Shown here: positions 1 through 7,999 of the stretch, piece by piece | Numbering within the stretch: position 1 is the stretch's first letter | Layout: every line of letters begins with the position of its first letter | DNA from: Bacteroidales bacterium | Lineage (GTDB): Bacteria; Bacteroidota; Bacteroidia; Bacteroidales; Muribaculaceae | NCBI GenBank assembly: GCA_004555955.1 | Contig: SFJG01000060.1 | Span: 1 to 12,480, forward strand | DNA: 12,480 bases | Direction: 5' to 3' | The notes under the pieces: model-generated | What the model was told of the DNA's origin: nothing | The model's input: only the letters and a program-made list of their open reading frames with translations | Databases searched by the model: none | Position numbers and translations under genes: made by a program

Positions 1-1
1 A

Positions 2-1528
2 GCAACGGGCGACAATAGCTATCGTCTGGAGTTTGACCAAAGTTCAAAATCAGGTCTTAACTGTTCATACGACGGGACATATCAGTATTATACGATTACA
101 TCGACGAACGGTGACCCGAACATGAAGACGCAGGCGAAGGGAGTAGACTTGTCAGACAATTCAAATTCTCTGGAGTTTGAATATCAACTTAACAGAGATA
201 TAGATTTTCAGGTGTTTATCTCAACGAATGGTCTGTTTTATGAGGAGCGCAGTGTGATAGTGCCTTTGAATGCGTCTTCGGAATGGAAAAAGGTGTCAAT
301 CAATATGGCGCCACTGAGAAAACAATGGGGCTGGGGCGCAGCGGGAACAAATCTGCGCATAGATTTTGGAGGCGAGAGCGGCACAGTGATGAAAATGCGC
401 CATCTGTGTATGAACAGCGGTCTATGTATGGATAACGCCAACATAGGCACGAGGTCTGATGGAGCAAACCAGTGCAGCGTGTCGTATGACGTACAGAGAG
501 GTGAGACAACAATAGTAACATCAGACGGCGGCGACCCATTTTTCTATACAACAGTACTTGAATCCAACTTGAGCGCAGAAGCAAACACTCTGATGTTTGA
601 GTATCAGTCATCTGCCAATATCACAGAATTTAAAGGATATTTTGTGGATTATGCAGCGGAATCAAGGAGCATTAATTTTGGCAACCTTTCTGCAACGAGT
701 ACATGGAAGAAGGTGGTGGTGGATATATCATCACTACGCAGAAATCATGGCTGGGGCTATGAGGGCGACTATATCCGCCTTGACCCGGGAACAGCATCGG
801 GCGTTACGATTAAAATCCGCAATATCTGCATAAACAAGGGCGAATATACGTCTACAGAGTATCTGACACTTGACAATCTTGGTTCAAATCATGTATGTCT
901 AAACCGCGATACCAACACTAATCCAGAGGGAGGTGAGCTTGAATTTGGCGATGGTCCGGCGTATTTCAGCTGGACGATAAACAGCATCGGCAATGACCCG
1001 TTTGTTCGCTCAAATCCGCTGTCAAAGAACCTGAACAGCGATGCGACGAAGCTATACCTTGAGTATACTTCAACGACGGATATTGAACCGTTTGAGGTCT
1101 ATTTTCTCAGTCCTGAGACGGAAACACGCTGCCAGAAATATTATGGAGTGATGCCGTCGGCGAGCGAGTGGACAAAGCTTGTGGTAGATATTTCAGAGGC
1201 GCGGAATAATTTTGGCTGGGGCAATGCAGGAGATGTGCTCCGTATAGACCTTGGCGACAAGGTAAGCCAGGAGGTGAAGTTGCGCAGAATAGCTGTTTAC
1301 AATGGAAAGGACAATACTGAAAGTGGAGTAGAAATCGAAGCGGACGACTCGTTCAGCGTTACGGGCACAGTAGGCGGAATAGTCATCAACAGCAGTAAAA
1401 GGCAAATGTTTACTATCCACAATATATTGGGTGTTTCGGTACGCAAGGTAAATGTAGAGGGCGTATCGTATATACCTATGACTTCGGGCATTTATATTGT
1501 GAATGGGAAGAAGGTAGTAGTGAGATAA
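2..1528 (+). CDS. Secreted multi-module protein with T9SS sorting tail (5' end outside window)
   Basis: The frame is open from base 2, so the internal ATG at 122 is not the real start; 508 codons are visible. Three divergent modules follow one another. Each has an L-x-F/L-E-Y strand, then W-K/T-K-V or W-T-K-L, then D/N-I-x-x-x-R, a G-W-G turn and G-x-x-x-R-I/L-D followed by a basic strand. Counting from the ATG at 122, the G-W-G turns are near residues 70, 210 and 365, giving a period of about 140-155 residues. This resembles beta-sandwich, carbohydrate-binding-like modules of Bacteroidales secreted proteins, but I cannot name the family. The last 65 or so residues (G-x-V-x-I, then F-T-I-H-N-I-L-G, then S-G-I-Y-I-V, ending K-K-V-V-V-R) match a Por secretion tail, so export by T9SS to the cell surface is likely. 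No catalytic domain is visible; it may lie upstream. The gene looks more A+T-rich than the central genes. Confidence 0.8.
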   Translation, partial: ATGDNSYRLEFDQSSKSGLNCSYDGTYQYYTITSTNGDPNMKTQAKGVDLSDNSNSLEFEYQLNRDIDFQVFISTNGLFYEERSVIVPLNASSEWKKVSINMAPLRKQWGWGAAGTNLRIDFGGESGTVMKMRHLCMNSGLCMDNANIGTRSDGANQCSVSYDVQRGETTIVTSDGGDPFFYTTVLESNLSAEANTLMFEYQSSANITEFKGYFVDYAAESRSINFGNLSATSTWKKVVVDISSLRRNHGWGYEGDYIRLDPGTASGVTIKIRNICINKGEYTSTEYLTLDNLGSNHVCLNRDTNTNPEGGELEFGDGPAYFSWTINSIGNDPFVRSNPLSKNLNSDATKLYLEYTSTTDIEPFEVYFLSPETETRCQKYYGVMPSASEWTKLVVDISEARNNFGWGNAGDVLRIDLGDKVSQEVKLRRIAVYNGKDNTESGVEIEADDSFSVTGTVGGIVINSSKRQMFTIHNILGVSVRKVNVEGVSYIPMTSGIYIVNGKKVVVR

Positions 1529-1540
1529 AGAAAATAGAAT

Positions 1541-1585
1541 GGACCGGGCAAATAGTTTTTTTAAGGCTGTTTGCCCGGTCTTTTT
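1541..1585 (+). terminator. Rho-independent terminator after the T9SS cargo gene
   Basis: An 11-bp perfect stem (1542-1552 with 1570-1580, GACCGGGCAAA with its complement) is followed directly by five T. It starts 13 nt after the stop codon. The reverse strand is also T-rich past the stem, so it may stop transcripts coming from porW in the other direction; no other terminator is visible downstream of porW. Confidence 0.9.
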
Positions 1586-1600
1586 AATTAGATATGGGGA

Positions 1601-1852
1601 ATGATAGACAGGATAGAGAGTATATTACAGGATATGGAAGACTCCCAGGTGATAATGTTTTCACATCATGCAAACGACCCGAATGTGGGTCTATCACTTC
1701 ATGAAGACAGCGACAGGTATAAAGTGTTTCTATCAGATACGGGTCTTTTTATCACTCTTGCCTTTTGGGATAAAGACGTGACCGAGAACGTGATATATCA
1801 AAAACTGCTGAGTGATTAACTGTCGGCATATTTGGGATATGTGTATGAAAAT
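1601..1852 (+). pseudogene. Relic of a DUF4143-type AAA ATPase (C-terminal fragment)
   Basis: The open part is 72 codons (1601-1819). It contains the run N-D-P-N-V-G-L-S-L followed by Y-K-V-F-L-S-D-T-G-L-F, then A-F-W-D-K and T-E-N-V-I-Y-Q-K-L-L-S-D. From memory of the family, this matches the middle of the DUF4143 region of Bacteroidales AAA ATPases, which are usually about 400-500 residues. After the TAA at 1817-1819 the same frame continues with L-S-A-Y-L-G-Y-V-Y-E-N (1820-1852), as expected if a Lys codon in the usual K-L-S-A-x-L-G-Y sequence became a stop. Matching sequence then ends 3 nt before the stop of porW. The Walker ATPase domain, the N-terminal part of DUF4143 and the C-terminal nuclease-like part are missing. 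Upstream the frame is closed by TAG at 1589-1591, and no promoter is seen. It is probably non-functional; a short expressed peptide cannot be excluded. Confidence 0.75.
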
Positions 1853-1855
1853 ACA

Positions 1856-4693
1856 TTACTCCTCGCCCGACTCGATTTTGTCGGCGGCGGCTTCGATAGC
1901 CTCTTCCACTTCGTCGAACTTTTTGCCCTCGACAAACATAAAATATTCGTCGAGCGAACGCCGCTCGTTGATGAGCAAATCGTAGTTGGTCTTGCTGATA
2001 AACACCGGGCGCACCTGCGAAGTGATGCCAACCGACTTGTCGGCTAACAGTTGTTTGCCGTAGGCTTCGACGTCGGCAAGATTCGTAAAGCCTTTTATGA
2101 TGATTATACCCAAATTACCGAAGGTTTGGCGGTCGATGTCGAAGTCGCGCACGGTGTAGACGGTAAAGTTGTGGCGCGCCACTTCGAAGAGCAGACGATT
2201 GGCTGAAACGCTGTCTGTGGGATAGGTCAGCAAGCAGTAGTGCTCGCCGGTCTTAGCCGGGTCGAACGGAGTAGAGCCGCCCGAGGCGCCGGCAGTGGCG
2301 GTGGTGTCGTTCGTGAGGCGCGTCGACCATAGCATGCCGCGCGCATTGCCGCTTCCGCTATGCAGTTGACGGCCCTTGGAGATGCCCTTGAGAATCTCCG
2401 AGGCAATCGGCGTGATGTCGGTCTCGGGATAACGATTGAGCATTTCTTTGAGCGTCTCGGAGAATGCCACGAAATTGTTTTCGGGCACGTATGCCATCGC
2501 GTGCAGGAACATAAATTTCGGCATAATCTTCGACAGCGGGAACTTCTTCATCATCTCTTCGTAGCTGCTGTGGACGGCGTCGTTGCGGTTGTTCAGATAG
2601 TCGTCGTAGGTTTGGGCGTACATATCTTCTTGCACCGACTCCATACGGCGAAGGTTGTCGATATAGTTGTCGTCGAGGAGGGCGATGGCGTATTTGGAGT
2701 CGTTAAACTCGCCGATGATTTTTTGGCGGAACACTTCGGCTTTATCTTTTTCGCCGTAGCGCATATACATCAAGTACTGATTGTAGTAAGCGTCGAGGCG
2801 GTATATGTTGTCGGGATAGCGCGTTTCGAGTTCGTCGAAAGCGGCGGCTGCCGCCACGGGGTCTTCGAGTTTGTCCTTGAGGATTACCGCCATATTGAAC
2901 AGTCCTTCTTGGATAATGTTGTTGGCGTTGAGTTTATCTTCGTCGGTAGCGGGAATCTGTCGCAGATAGTATTCCACGTAGTGCGGGTCGTCGGCATGCG
3001 ACTGCTTTTCCTGCTCTTTCTTGATAGCCTCGACTTCTTCGTCCGAGAGCGGATTGCCCAGCGAATCGGTCATTTGCTTGGTGTCGTCGTAGTCGTAATT
3101 GCCGGAAGAATCGTCCGACATTGCGTACGACGATTTGTTGAGCCTCCGCCAGTTGTCTTCGAGTTTGCGGCTACCCCACAGTTTCTGGAACTGAGCTTTG
3201 CCGGCATTTTTTGTTGTCGTGTTGTAGAAATACCACGACTTGTCGTTGTTGAGCGTATAGGTTTGCGTATTGCTCTGCAACTTGTTGGCGTTGGCGTTTG
3301 CCTCGGCGAGATATTCTTGCTTTTTGGCTTCTTCTGCCTCTTTTTTCTCTTTTTCTCTGAGTTCTTCGATAATCTTTTCAATCACCTTGACCTGCTCGGG
3401 TTGTGGCAACGCAGCAAGGCGTAGCAACGAGTCTTGCAACTGCACGTTCTGCGAATAGACGGCGAGTTCGTCGAGCACGTCGCTTCGGCGCTTCAGCGTC
3501 TCGTAGTTGGGATAATCGGTAGGCAGGTTTGGTATACCTTCGCTGTAGCATGGCTGCGCTTTGTCGTATTTAAACTGCGCATAGTAGAGCCCGCCGAGCG
3601 TGATTTGGTTGATTGCTTTTTCCACGCCGTTGCGCGTACTTTTCTCGTTGGCGAGGATATAGTTTTCGATGGCGTGCGTGGTGTCGCGGCGGCTCAGGTA
3701 GAGGTTGCCGACGGCGTAATAGAGTTGGTCGAGATACTCTTTGTTGCGGTCTTGGCGAGCCATTCGCAACAGCGACTTAACCTCGGGCTCGATGTCGGTG
3801 CCTTGATAGACTTCGCTCTGCTTGATGCGCGCGTTAAACTGAGTGCGATATTTTGCGCCACTCGCGCCGGCAACAGCCTTAAACGCCTCGTATGCCTTTA
3901 CGTTGTCGCCGGTCTGTGCATAGAGTTGCCCCAGAAGGAACTGCATACGCGTCTTTTGCGAGCCGCCGCTGCTGCGCACGGCTTCTGCCAGATAGGGCGT
4001 TGCCTCCGACAGCCGGTTGCTCTTAACGAGATAGTCGGCGTAGGCTACGTTATAGAGCCGACGCAACCGCTTGTTTGTCAACTCTTTTTCCTTGATGCGC
4101 GTAGCAATGTTTTCGGCTTCGTTACTCCATTCGAGAGCGCAATAGCATCGCAGTTGCCAGATTTTCGACTCTGTAACGAGTTCGGGCAGCCAAGTGAAGT
4201 GGCGCTCGATGTAGCGGAACGTCGATGCCGACGCCAAGAAGTCGCCTTTGAGGTACTGCGCCTCGCCCATCAGCCGCCACGCATTGTGCAGAAACGGGTT
4301 ATATTCGCCGCGCTTGATATACTCGCGATATTTCGGGTCTTTCATCTTCTTGCGGTCTTTCTTCGGCCGCTTTTGAATGGAGTGTAAGGCGATGGCTTTC
4401 TGCATCTTTTCGATGGTGCGCGTAAAGTCGGCACTCGGCTGCGGCGATTTCGGGTCGCTATATGCCTCAGCGGGATGGATGTAGACGAGCCCGGAATAGT
4501 CGTCCTCGTAGTCGTCTTCCATCTTCTTTATTTGCTCGAGGTAGTGCTGCTCGCCGTTGAAGTACACGTTATAGCGCGTCGTAAACGACTGGTAAAAACG
4601 CGTGCTCGCCGTGTTTTTCTTCGTACTCTTACATCCTGTGAGCACCAAGAACAGCACGGCAACCATTGCCAAATATTTAACCTGTCGTTTCAC
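1856..4693 (-). CDS. porW: PorW/SprE-type TPR lipoprotein of the type IX secretion system
   Basis: 945 residues from a GTG start. A signal peptide ends in a lipobox, L-T-G-C with Cys21 as the lipidated residue, so this is an envelope lipoprotein. Next come helical TPR-like repeats at about 130-400 (for example L-G-Q-L-Y-A-Q-T-G-D near 254), a charged coiled-coil stretch at about 430-470, a conserved block with W-Y-F-Y-N then W-G-S-R-K-L-E-D-N-W-R-R at about 487-517, more TPRs at about 590-680, and a C-terminal domain that starts after a Gly/Ser/Thr-rich linker. This order and the W-G-x-R-x-L-E-D-N-W-R-R block fit SprE/PorW, a lipoprotein needed for T9SS secretion and, in gliding species, motility. 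The gene starts 7 nt after the permease stop and is probably co-transcribed with it. The 354- and 317-codon frames on the opposite strand are shadows. Its presence agrees with the two T9SS-tailed proteins in this window. Confidence 0.85.
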   Translation of the reverse strand: MKRQVKYLAMVAVLFLVLTGCKSTKKNTASTRFYQSFTTRYNVYFNGEQHYLEQIKKMEDDYEDDYSGLVYIHPAEAYSDPKSPQPSADFTRTIEKMQKAIALHSIQKRPKKDRKKMKDPKYREYIKRGEYNPFLHNAWRLMGEAQYLKGDFLASASTFRYIERHFTWLPELVTESKIWQLRCYCALEWSNEAENIATRIKEKELTNKRLRRLYNVAYADYLVKSNRLSEATPYLAEAVRSSGGSQKTRMQFLLGQLYAQTGDNVKAYEAFKAVAGASGAKYRTQFNARIKQSEVYQGTDIEPEVKSLLRMARQDRNKEYLDQLYYAVGNLYLSRRDTTHAIENYILANEKSTRNGVEKAINQITLGGLYYAQFKYDKAQPCYSEGIPNLPTDYPNYETLKRRSDVLDELAVYSQNVQLQDSLLRLAALPQPEQVKVIEKIIEELREKEKKEAEEAKKQEYLAEANANANKLQSNTQTYTLNNDKSWYFYNTTTKNAGKAQFQKLWGSRKLEDNWRRLNKSSYAMSDDSSGNYDYDDTKQMTDSLGNPLSDEEVEAIKKEQEKQSHADDPHYVEYYLRQIPATDEDKLNANNIIQEGLFNMAVILKDKLEDPVAAAAAFDELETRYPDNIYRLDAYYNQYLMYMRYGEKDKAEVFRQKIIGEFNDSKYAIALLDDNYIDNLRRMESVQEDMYAQTYDDYLNNRNDAVHSSYEEMMKKFPLSKIMPKFMFLHAMAYVPENNFVAFSETLKEMLNRYPETDITPIASEILKGISKGRQLHSGSGNARGMLWSTRLTNDTTATAGASGGSTPFDPAKTGEHYCLLTYPTDSVSANRLLFEVARHNFTVYTVRDFDIDRQTFGNLGIIIIKGFTNLADVEAYGKQLLADKSVGITSQVRPVFISKTNYDLLINERRSLDEYFMFVEGKKFDEVEEAIEAAADKIESGEE

Positions 4694-4700
4694 TATTATA

Positions 4701-5516
4701 TTAACGATTATGCGTGCGTTTTATTGCATAGGCTATCGCTCGCGCAATGGCATAAGCCACCACGAGAGTTACTACGATTGTTGCCGACGCGGGAATATTG
4801 CTGTAGTACGAAATAAACAGTCCGACAACCGAGCACACCAAGCTCACCCCGGCGGCGATTATCATCATCGGACGAAGTCGCGGCGTAAACACCTCGGCTA
4901 TCATTTGCGGAACGCCGAAGAGCGACATCAGCAGCATTATGCCTATCAATTTCAACGTCAGCACCACGCTAATTGACACAAGCACAAGCATCAGCATATT
5001 GACAGCGCGAACCGGCAGTCCTATTGTCCGCCCGTAGTCGGCATCGAACGCACACACGGTTATCATGCGATAAAGCCCGACAAATACGCCTAACAGCACC
5101 GCCAAATAAACGGCAAACACCGTCAAATCTGCCGTCGTAATGGTCAGTAAGTTGCCAAACAAGAACGAATTGAGTTCGGGCACATAGCCCGGCGTCAGGA
5201 AGATAAAAATCACGCCCATTGCCATGCCGAGCGACCACACTACGGAGATTGCCGTGTCGCGCCGCACATGTTGACGCGTCGACAGCCATTCTATGCCGAC
5301 CGCCGACCCGATGGCAAAGGCACCGGCTACCAACAGCGGATTCCAACCCAGGTAGTAGCCCAAGCCGAGCCCCCCGAAGCACGAATGCGTGATGCCGCCG
5401 GTTACGAACATCAGCCGACGTACTATGACGTACGTGCCTATCAATGCCGATGCCACACTGACGAGAATTATTCCGATAAGGGCATTCCTAAAAAAAACAA
5501 AATCGAAGATTTCCAT
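4701..5516 (-). CDS. Metal ABC transporter permease (ABC-3 family, ZnuB/MntB-like)
   Basis: 271 residues from the ATG at 5516-5514. The frame is open 53 codons further upstream, but that part is polar, unlike the family, and covers the intergenic region, so I reject it. About eight hydrophobic segments span most of the length. Family features are V-R-R-L-M-F-V-T-G-G-I-T-H near residues 32-44, followed by a G-G-L-G-L-G-Y stretch; the loop and segment ending S-F-L-F-G-N-L-L (117-124); L-K-L-I-G-I-M-L-L (188-196); and S-Y-Y-S-N-I-P near 236. This is the inner-membrane channel of a zinc, manganese or iron importer. No ATPase or binding-protein gene is next to it, so the partners must be encoded elsewhere. 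The exact metal cannot be read from the sequence. Its downstream partner in the same unit is porW, which is functionally unrelated as far as is known. Confidence 0.88.
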   Translation of the reverse strand: MEIFDFVFFRNALIGIILVSVASALIGTYVIVRRLMFVTGGITHSCFGGLGLGYYLGWNPLLVAGAFAIGSAVGIEWLSTRQHVRRDTAISVVWSLGMAMGVIFIFLTPGYVPELNSFLFGNLLTITTADLTVFAVYLAVLLGVFVGLYRMITVCAFDADYGRTIGLPVRAVNMLMLVLVSISVVLTLKLIGIMLLMSLFGVPQMIAEVFTPRLRPMMIIAAGVSLVCSVVGLFISYYSNIPASATIVVTLVVAYAIARAIAYAIKRTHNR

Positions 5517-5622
5517 ACGTTTTGCGTTTCGGGCTGTAAAATTACAAAAAATAACTCGTAATTCTATGCCAAAACGCCCAAAAATCCGCCCCACTCTGCA
5601 TCTTGTGCACCCGTGAAGAGTC

Positions 5623-5683
5623 CAATAACCACCACCTAAGGCGGTTAAAAATTTGCTTTTTCGCTCGCCTTGCACTACTTTTG
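5623..5683 (+). repeat. Hairpin-plus-promoter repeat, copy A
   Basis: The 61 nt run from CAATAACC through a small hairpin (5631-5636 with 5640-5645, one A-C mismatch, loop TAA) into the TTTG and TACTTTTG promoter boxes. It matches 10266-10352 over its whole length, apart from a handful of substitutions and a 26-nt tandem expansion in the other copy. From the hairpin's second arm to the end of the -7 box both copies are exactly 44 nt. The hairpin may end transcription entering from upstream while the promoter starts the next unit. Confidence 0.8.
5652..5683 (+). promoter_or_regulatory. Bacteroidetes-type promoter of the glycan operon
   Basis: The -33 box TTTG is at 5652-5655 and the -7 box TACTTTTG at 5676-5683, a perfect match to TAnnTTTG, with a 20-nt spacer. 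Transcription should begin near 5688-5690, on or next to the ATG at 5688. The spacer (CT-rich, ending CCTTGCAC) is almost the same as in three other promoters of this window. Confidence 0.8.
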
Positions 5684-5687
5684 TAAT

Positions 5688-6881
5688 ATGCTAACTATAG
5701 ACGCTACAAACCACGGCAGCCGAGAATGCCCGGAATTTCACCCGCAGGAGTGTATGCAATGCGGCGTGTGCGTGGCGTCGTGCGCCCACAAAGCGCTCGC
5801 GACGGTGCGCCGCGGTGCGAAATTTGCCATCGCCATCGACGCCGACAAGTGCGTCGGCTGCGGATTGTGCAGCCGTGTATGCCCTGCCGGATTCGTCCCC
5901 GCCGACCGCGTCAACTTCGATGACATATCCGACAGCAACGCATTTCTTTCGTTCGCCTCCGACAAGGCTGTCAGTTACGCCGCGTCGAGTGGCGGCACTA
6001 TCCGCGCTCTGGCAACTCGCTTTGCGGCTCGCCCGAACAGTTTCGTCTACTCGTTGCGCAAATCGCCAGACGGACCAATCCCTGACATTCTCGACGCTAC
6101 GACGGTTTCCGAGATGCCGAACTCGATTTACGCGCCGACGATGTGGGGACAAAACCTCAACAAGGCAAGACGTCTCGGTGCTGCCGACCGGCTCCTCATA
6201 ATCGGTCTTCCTTGCCAAATCAAGGGCGCACGAAAGTTGCTCGCTGCAGTGCGCTGTAAGGTTTTCACCATTGCCATCATCTGTCGAAAAACAAAAGATT
6301 TCCGCTTTGCCGACTACGTCAAGCGCTACCACCACCTCGCCAACGGCGAACCGTGGGTGTTTCGCGGCTACGGATGGCCCGGAATCATCGGAAATCCCGA
6401 CGGAACTCATTCCGACTATTCGCAGTTCTCGGCTATCCCGTTCGGACTCGACATCTGGAACGTTTCGGCATGTTCGCGCTGCGCCGACTGTCTGGCTACC
6501 GACGTGGCAGACCTATCCGTGGGCGACCCTTGGGGCATCGACCGCGCCAACCGCAACGGTTGCAACTTCCTGTTGGTCAACACCCCCGCCGGCAAAGGCC
6601 TGCTCGCCGAAGCCGCCGACGACATTTCCCTCGAGCCGCTCTCTGCCGACGAAGCCCTCGCTGTGATTGACCGCAATGCCGTCAACCGAAAAGTGGACCG
6701 CCTGCGATACTACACGGGGCTTGACAAACGCTTTAAAACCGTTCTTAAATATAAAGCACTACAACTAAAAAGTGCGCTGGCAGGCTCGTTTGTCACCGCC
6801 GTCGGACATACTCGCCCGGGTGCCGCCGCCTGCCGACTTTTACTCGCTTTCGACAAACGAATTAAAAATCTACTACGATGA
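5688..6881 (+). CDS. Ferredoxin/FrhB-domain oxidoreductase of a surface-glycan operon
   Basis: 397 residues from the ATG at 5688; a TTG 18 nt upstream is in frame but lies in the promoter. Two 4Fe-4S motifs come first: Cys22, 25, 28, 32 and Cys55, 58, 61, 65. Then follows a region like the beta subunit of coenzyme F420 hydrogenase/dehydrogenase: S-S-G-G at 100-103, G-L-P-C-Q at 173-177, a C-x-x-C-x-x-C set at 262-268 and A-D-L-S-V-G-D-P-W-G at 274-283. Proteins of this architecture are frequent in exopolysaccharide clusters beside pyruvyl transferases, as here. They are thought to carry out a flavin- and iron-sulfur-dependent redox step, but the substrate is unknown. Bacteroidales are not known to make F420, so the family name should not be read literally. 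The last base of its ATGA junction overlaps the next gene's start by 4 nt, so the two are translationally coupled. Confidence 0.88.
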   Translation: MLTIDATNHGSRECPEFHPQECMQCGVCVASCAHKALATVRRGAKFAIAIDADKCVGCGLCSRVCPAGFVPADRVNFDDISDSNAFLSFASDKAVSYAASSGGTIRALATRFAARPNSFVYSLRKSPDGPIPDILDATTVSEMPNSIYAPTMWGQNLNKARRLGAADRLLIIGLPCQIKGARKLLAAVRCKVFTIAIICRKTKDFRFADYVKRYHHLANGEPWVFRGYGWPGIIGNPDGTHSDYSQFSAIPFGLDIWNVSACSRCADCLATDVADLSVGDPWGIDRANRNGCNFLLVNTPAGKGLLAEAADDISLEPLSADEALAVIDRNAVNRKVDRLRYYTGLDKRFKTVLKYKALQLKSALAGSFVTAVGHTRPGAAACRLLLAFDKRIKNLLR

Positions 6882-7999
6882 GAATTGGAATCGTTACCTT
6901 CTACTCCGAATGCAACTACGGTGCGTTCTTGCAAGCCCTCGGCTCGAAAAAAGTCCTCGAATCGATGGGCCACGACGTGACTTTTATAAACTTCAATCCG
7001 GCAAAAGACTCATCGTTTCTGCTCAAACTCGGTCTCCACGACGGCACGTTCTCTCGAAAAGTGGCACGCCGCTACAAGATATATTTCAAATACAAACTCA
7101 AGCCCTACTGCAAGCCTTATCTCGACGCATTCGCACGCGCACGTCATGACTTCTTCGCCGAAACGGAGAAAGTCGAAAAAAATCGTCTTGGCGAACTCGC
7201 CGAGCGTTTCGACTACATCTACGTCGGCAGCGACCAAGTGTGGAACACGCGCAACAGCGGGAGTGAACGGCTTTTCTATTTTCTCGACTTTTTCAAGTCG
7301 GGCGCGACTCGCAAAGTGAGTTATGCCGCTTGCTTCGGACAACTCGAGCAAAACGCCGCGCTCGAAGCCGATGTGCGCAAATGCCTCGCCGACTTCGATG
7401 CCATCTCGGTACGCAACGACGTGTCGCAACAACTCGTCGAACGCTACACCGGGCGCCGAGCGCCTATCGTCTGCGACCCGACGGTGCTCCTCGGCGACTT
7501 CAGTTTTGCCGAAAGCAACCGCGCCGACACCCTCGGCGACTACACTCTATTCTACTGCCTCGACGAGCGTCAACGCGCAAAGCACGAGAAAATGGTCGAG
7601 TTGCTGCGACAAAAATACAATCGCCCCGTGCTGACTATCACATCGTCGCACCACACCGCGTGGACTATCACCAACGCCGACACGACCGTCTACGACGCTT
7701 CGCCTTCCGACTGGCTCGCTCTCATGAGCCACGCTCGCTCGGTCTACACCGACTCGTTCCACGGCGCAATTTTCGCCCTGCTCTACCACAAGCCGCTTAT
7801 CATTATGGCTGACGATAATGAGCGCGCATACCGCCTCCGCGACGCTTCGCAGAGATACGGAATTGCCGACAAATTTTGCACGACAGTCGACGAGGCTATC
7901 GCTCAAGCCGACGTCGAAATCGACTTCCCTACCGTCGACCGGCTCCTCGCCGACCATCGCGCCAAATCTACGTCATTCCTTAACGACGCTCTTCGATGA
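6878..7999 (+). CDS. Polysaccharide pyruvyl transferase family protein
   Basis: 373 residues. The ATG overlaps the previous stop (ATGA). Motifs of the family are in order: N-Y-G-A-F-L-Q-A at 13-20 near the N-terminus, Y-V-G-S-D-Q-V-W-N at 115-123, V-S-Y-A-A-C-F-G at 147-154, S-V-R-N at 177-180, D-P-T-V-L-L at 200-205 and T-D-S-F-H-G at 291-296. The fold is GT-B-like. Characterised members (CsaB, Pvg1) transfer a pyruvate ketal from phosphoenolpyruvate to a sugar; others in glycan clusters have unproven acceptors. Here it probably caps or decorates a surface glycan in the cytoplasm before export. The length fits the family and no key motif is missing. Its downstream neighbour is a glycosyltransferase that also overlaps by 4 nt. 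Confidence 0.92.
   Translation: MRIGIVTFYSECNYGAFLQALGSKKVLESMGHDVTFINFNPAKDSSFLLKLGLHDGTFSRKVARRYKIYFKYKLKPYCKPYLDAFARARHDFFAETEKVEKNRLGELAERFDYIYVGSDQVWNTRNSGSERLFYFLDFFKSGATRKVSYAACFGQLEQNAALEADVRKCLADFDAISVRNDVSQQLVERYTGRRAPIVCDPTVLLGDFSFAESNRADTLGDYTLFYCLDERQRAKHEKMVELLRQKYNRPVLTITSSHHTAWTITNADTTVYDASPSDWLALMSHARSVYTDSFHGAIFALLYHKPLIIMADDNERAYRLRDASQRYGIADKFCTTVDEAIAQADVEIDFPTVDRLLADHRAKSTSFLNDALR

Noticed and set aside
122..124. ATG at 122 as start of the first gene
   Set aside because: The frame is open to the window edge and the residues before 122 belong to the same repeated module, so the true start lies upstream.
2360..3424. Long open frame (354 codons) on plus, opposite porW
   Set aside because: It is an antisense shadow: its composition follows the codon bias of porW, and the porW protein has signal peptide, TPR and family motifs. 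The same applies to 3434-4387.
5517..5675. 53-residue N-terminal extension of the permease frame
   Set aside because: It begins at a non-ATG codon, is polar, lies across the divergent promoter and repeat, and the family begins at the Met encoded at 5516.
5691..6410. 239-codon frame on minus, opposite the FrhB-like gene
   Set aside because: Antisense shadow in G+C-rich coding sequence; no recognisable motifs, and the opposite strand has eight ferredoxin Cys.
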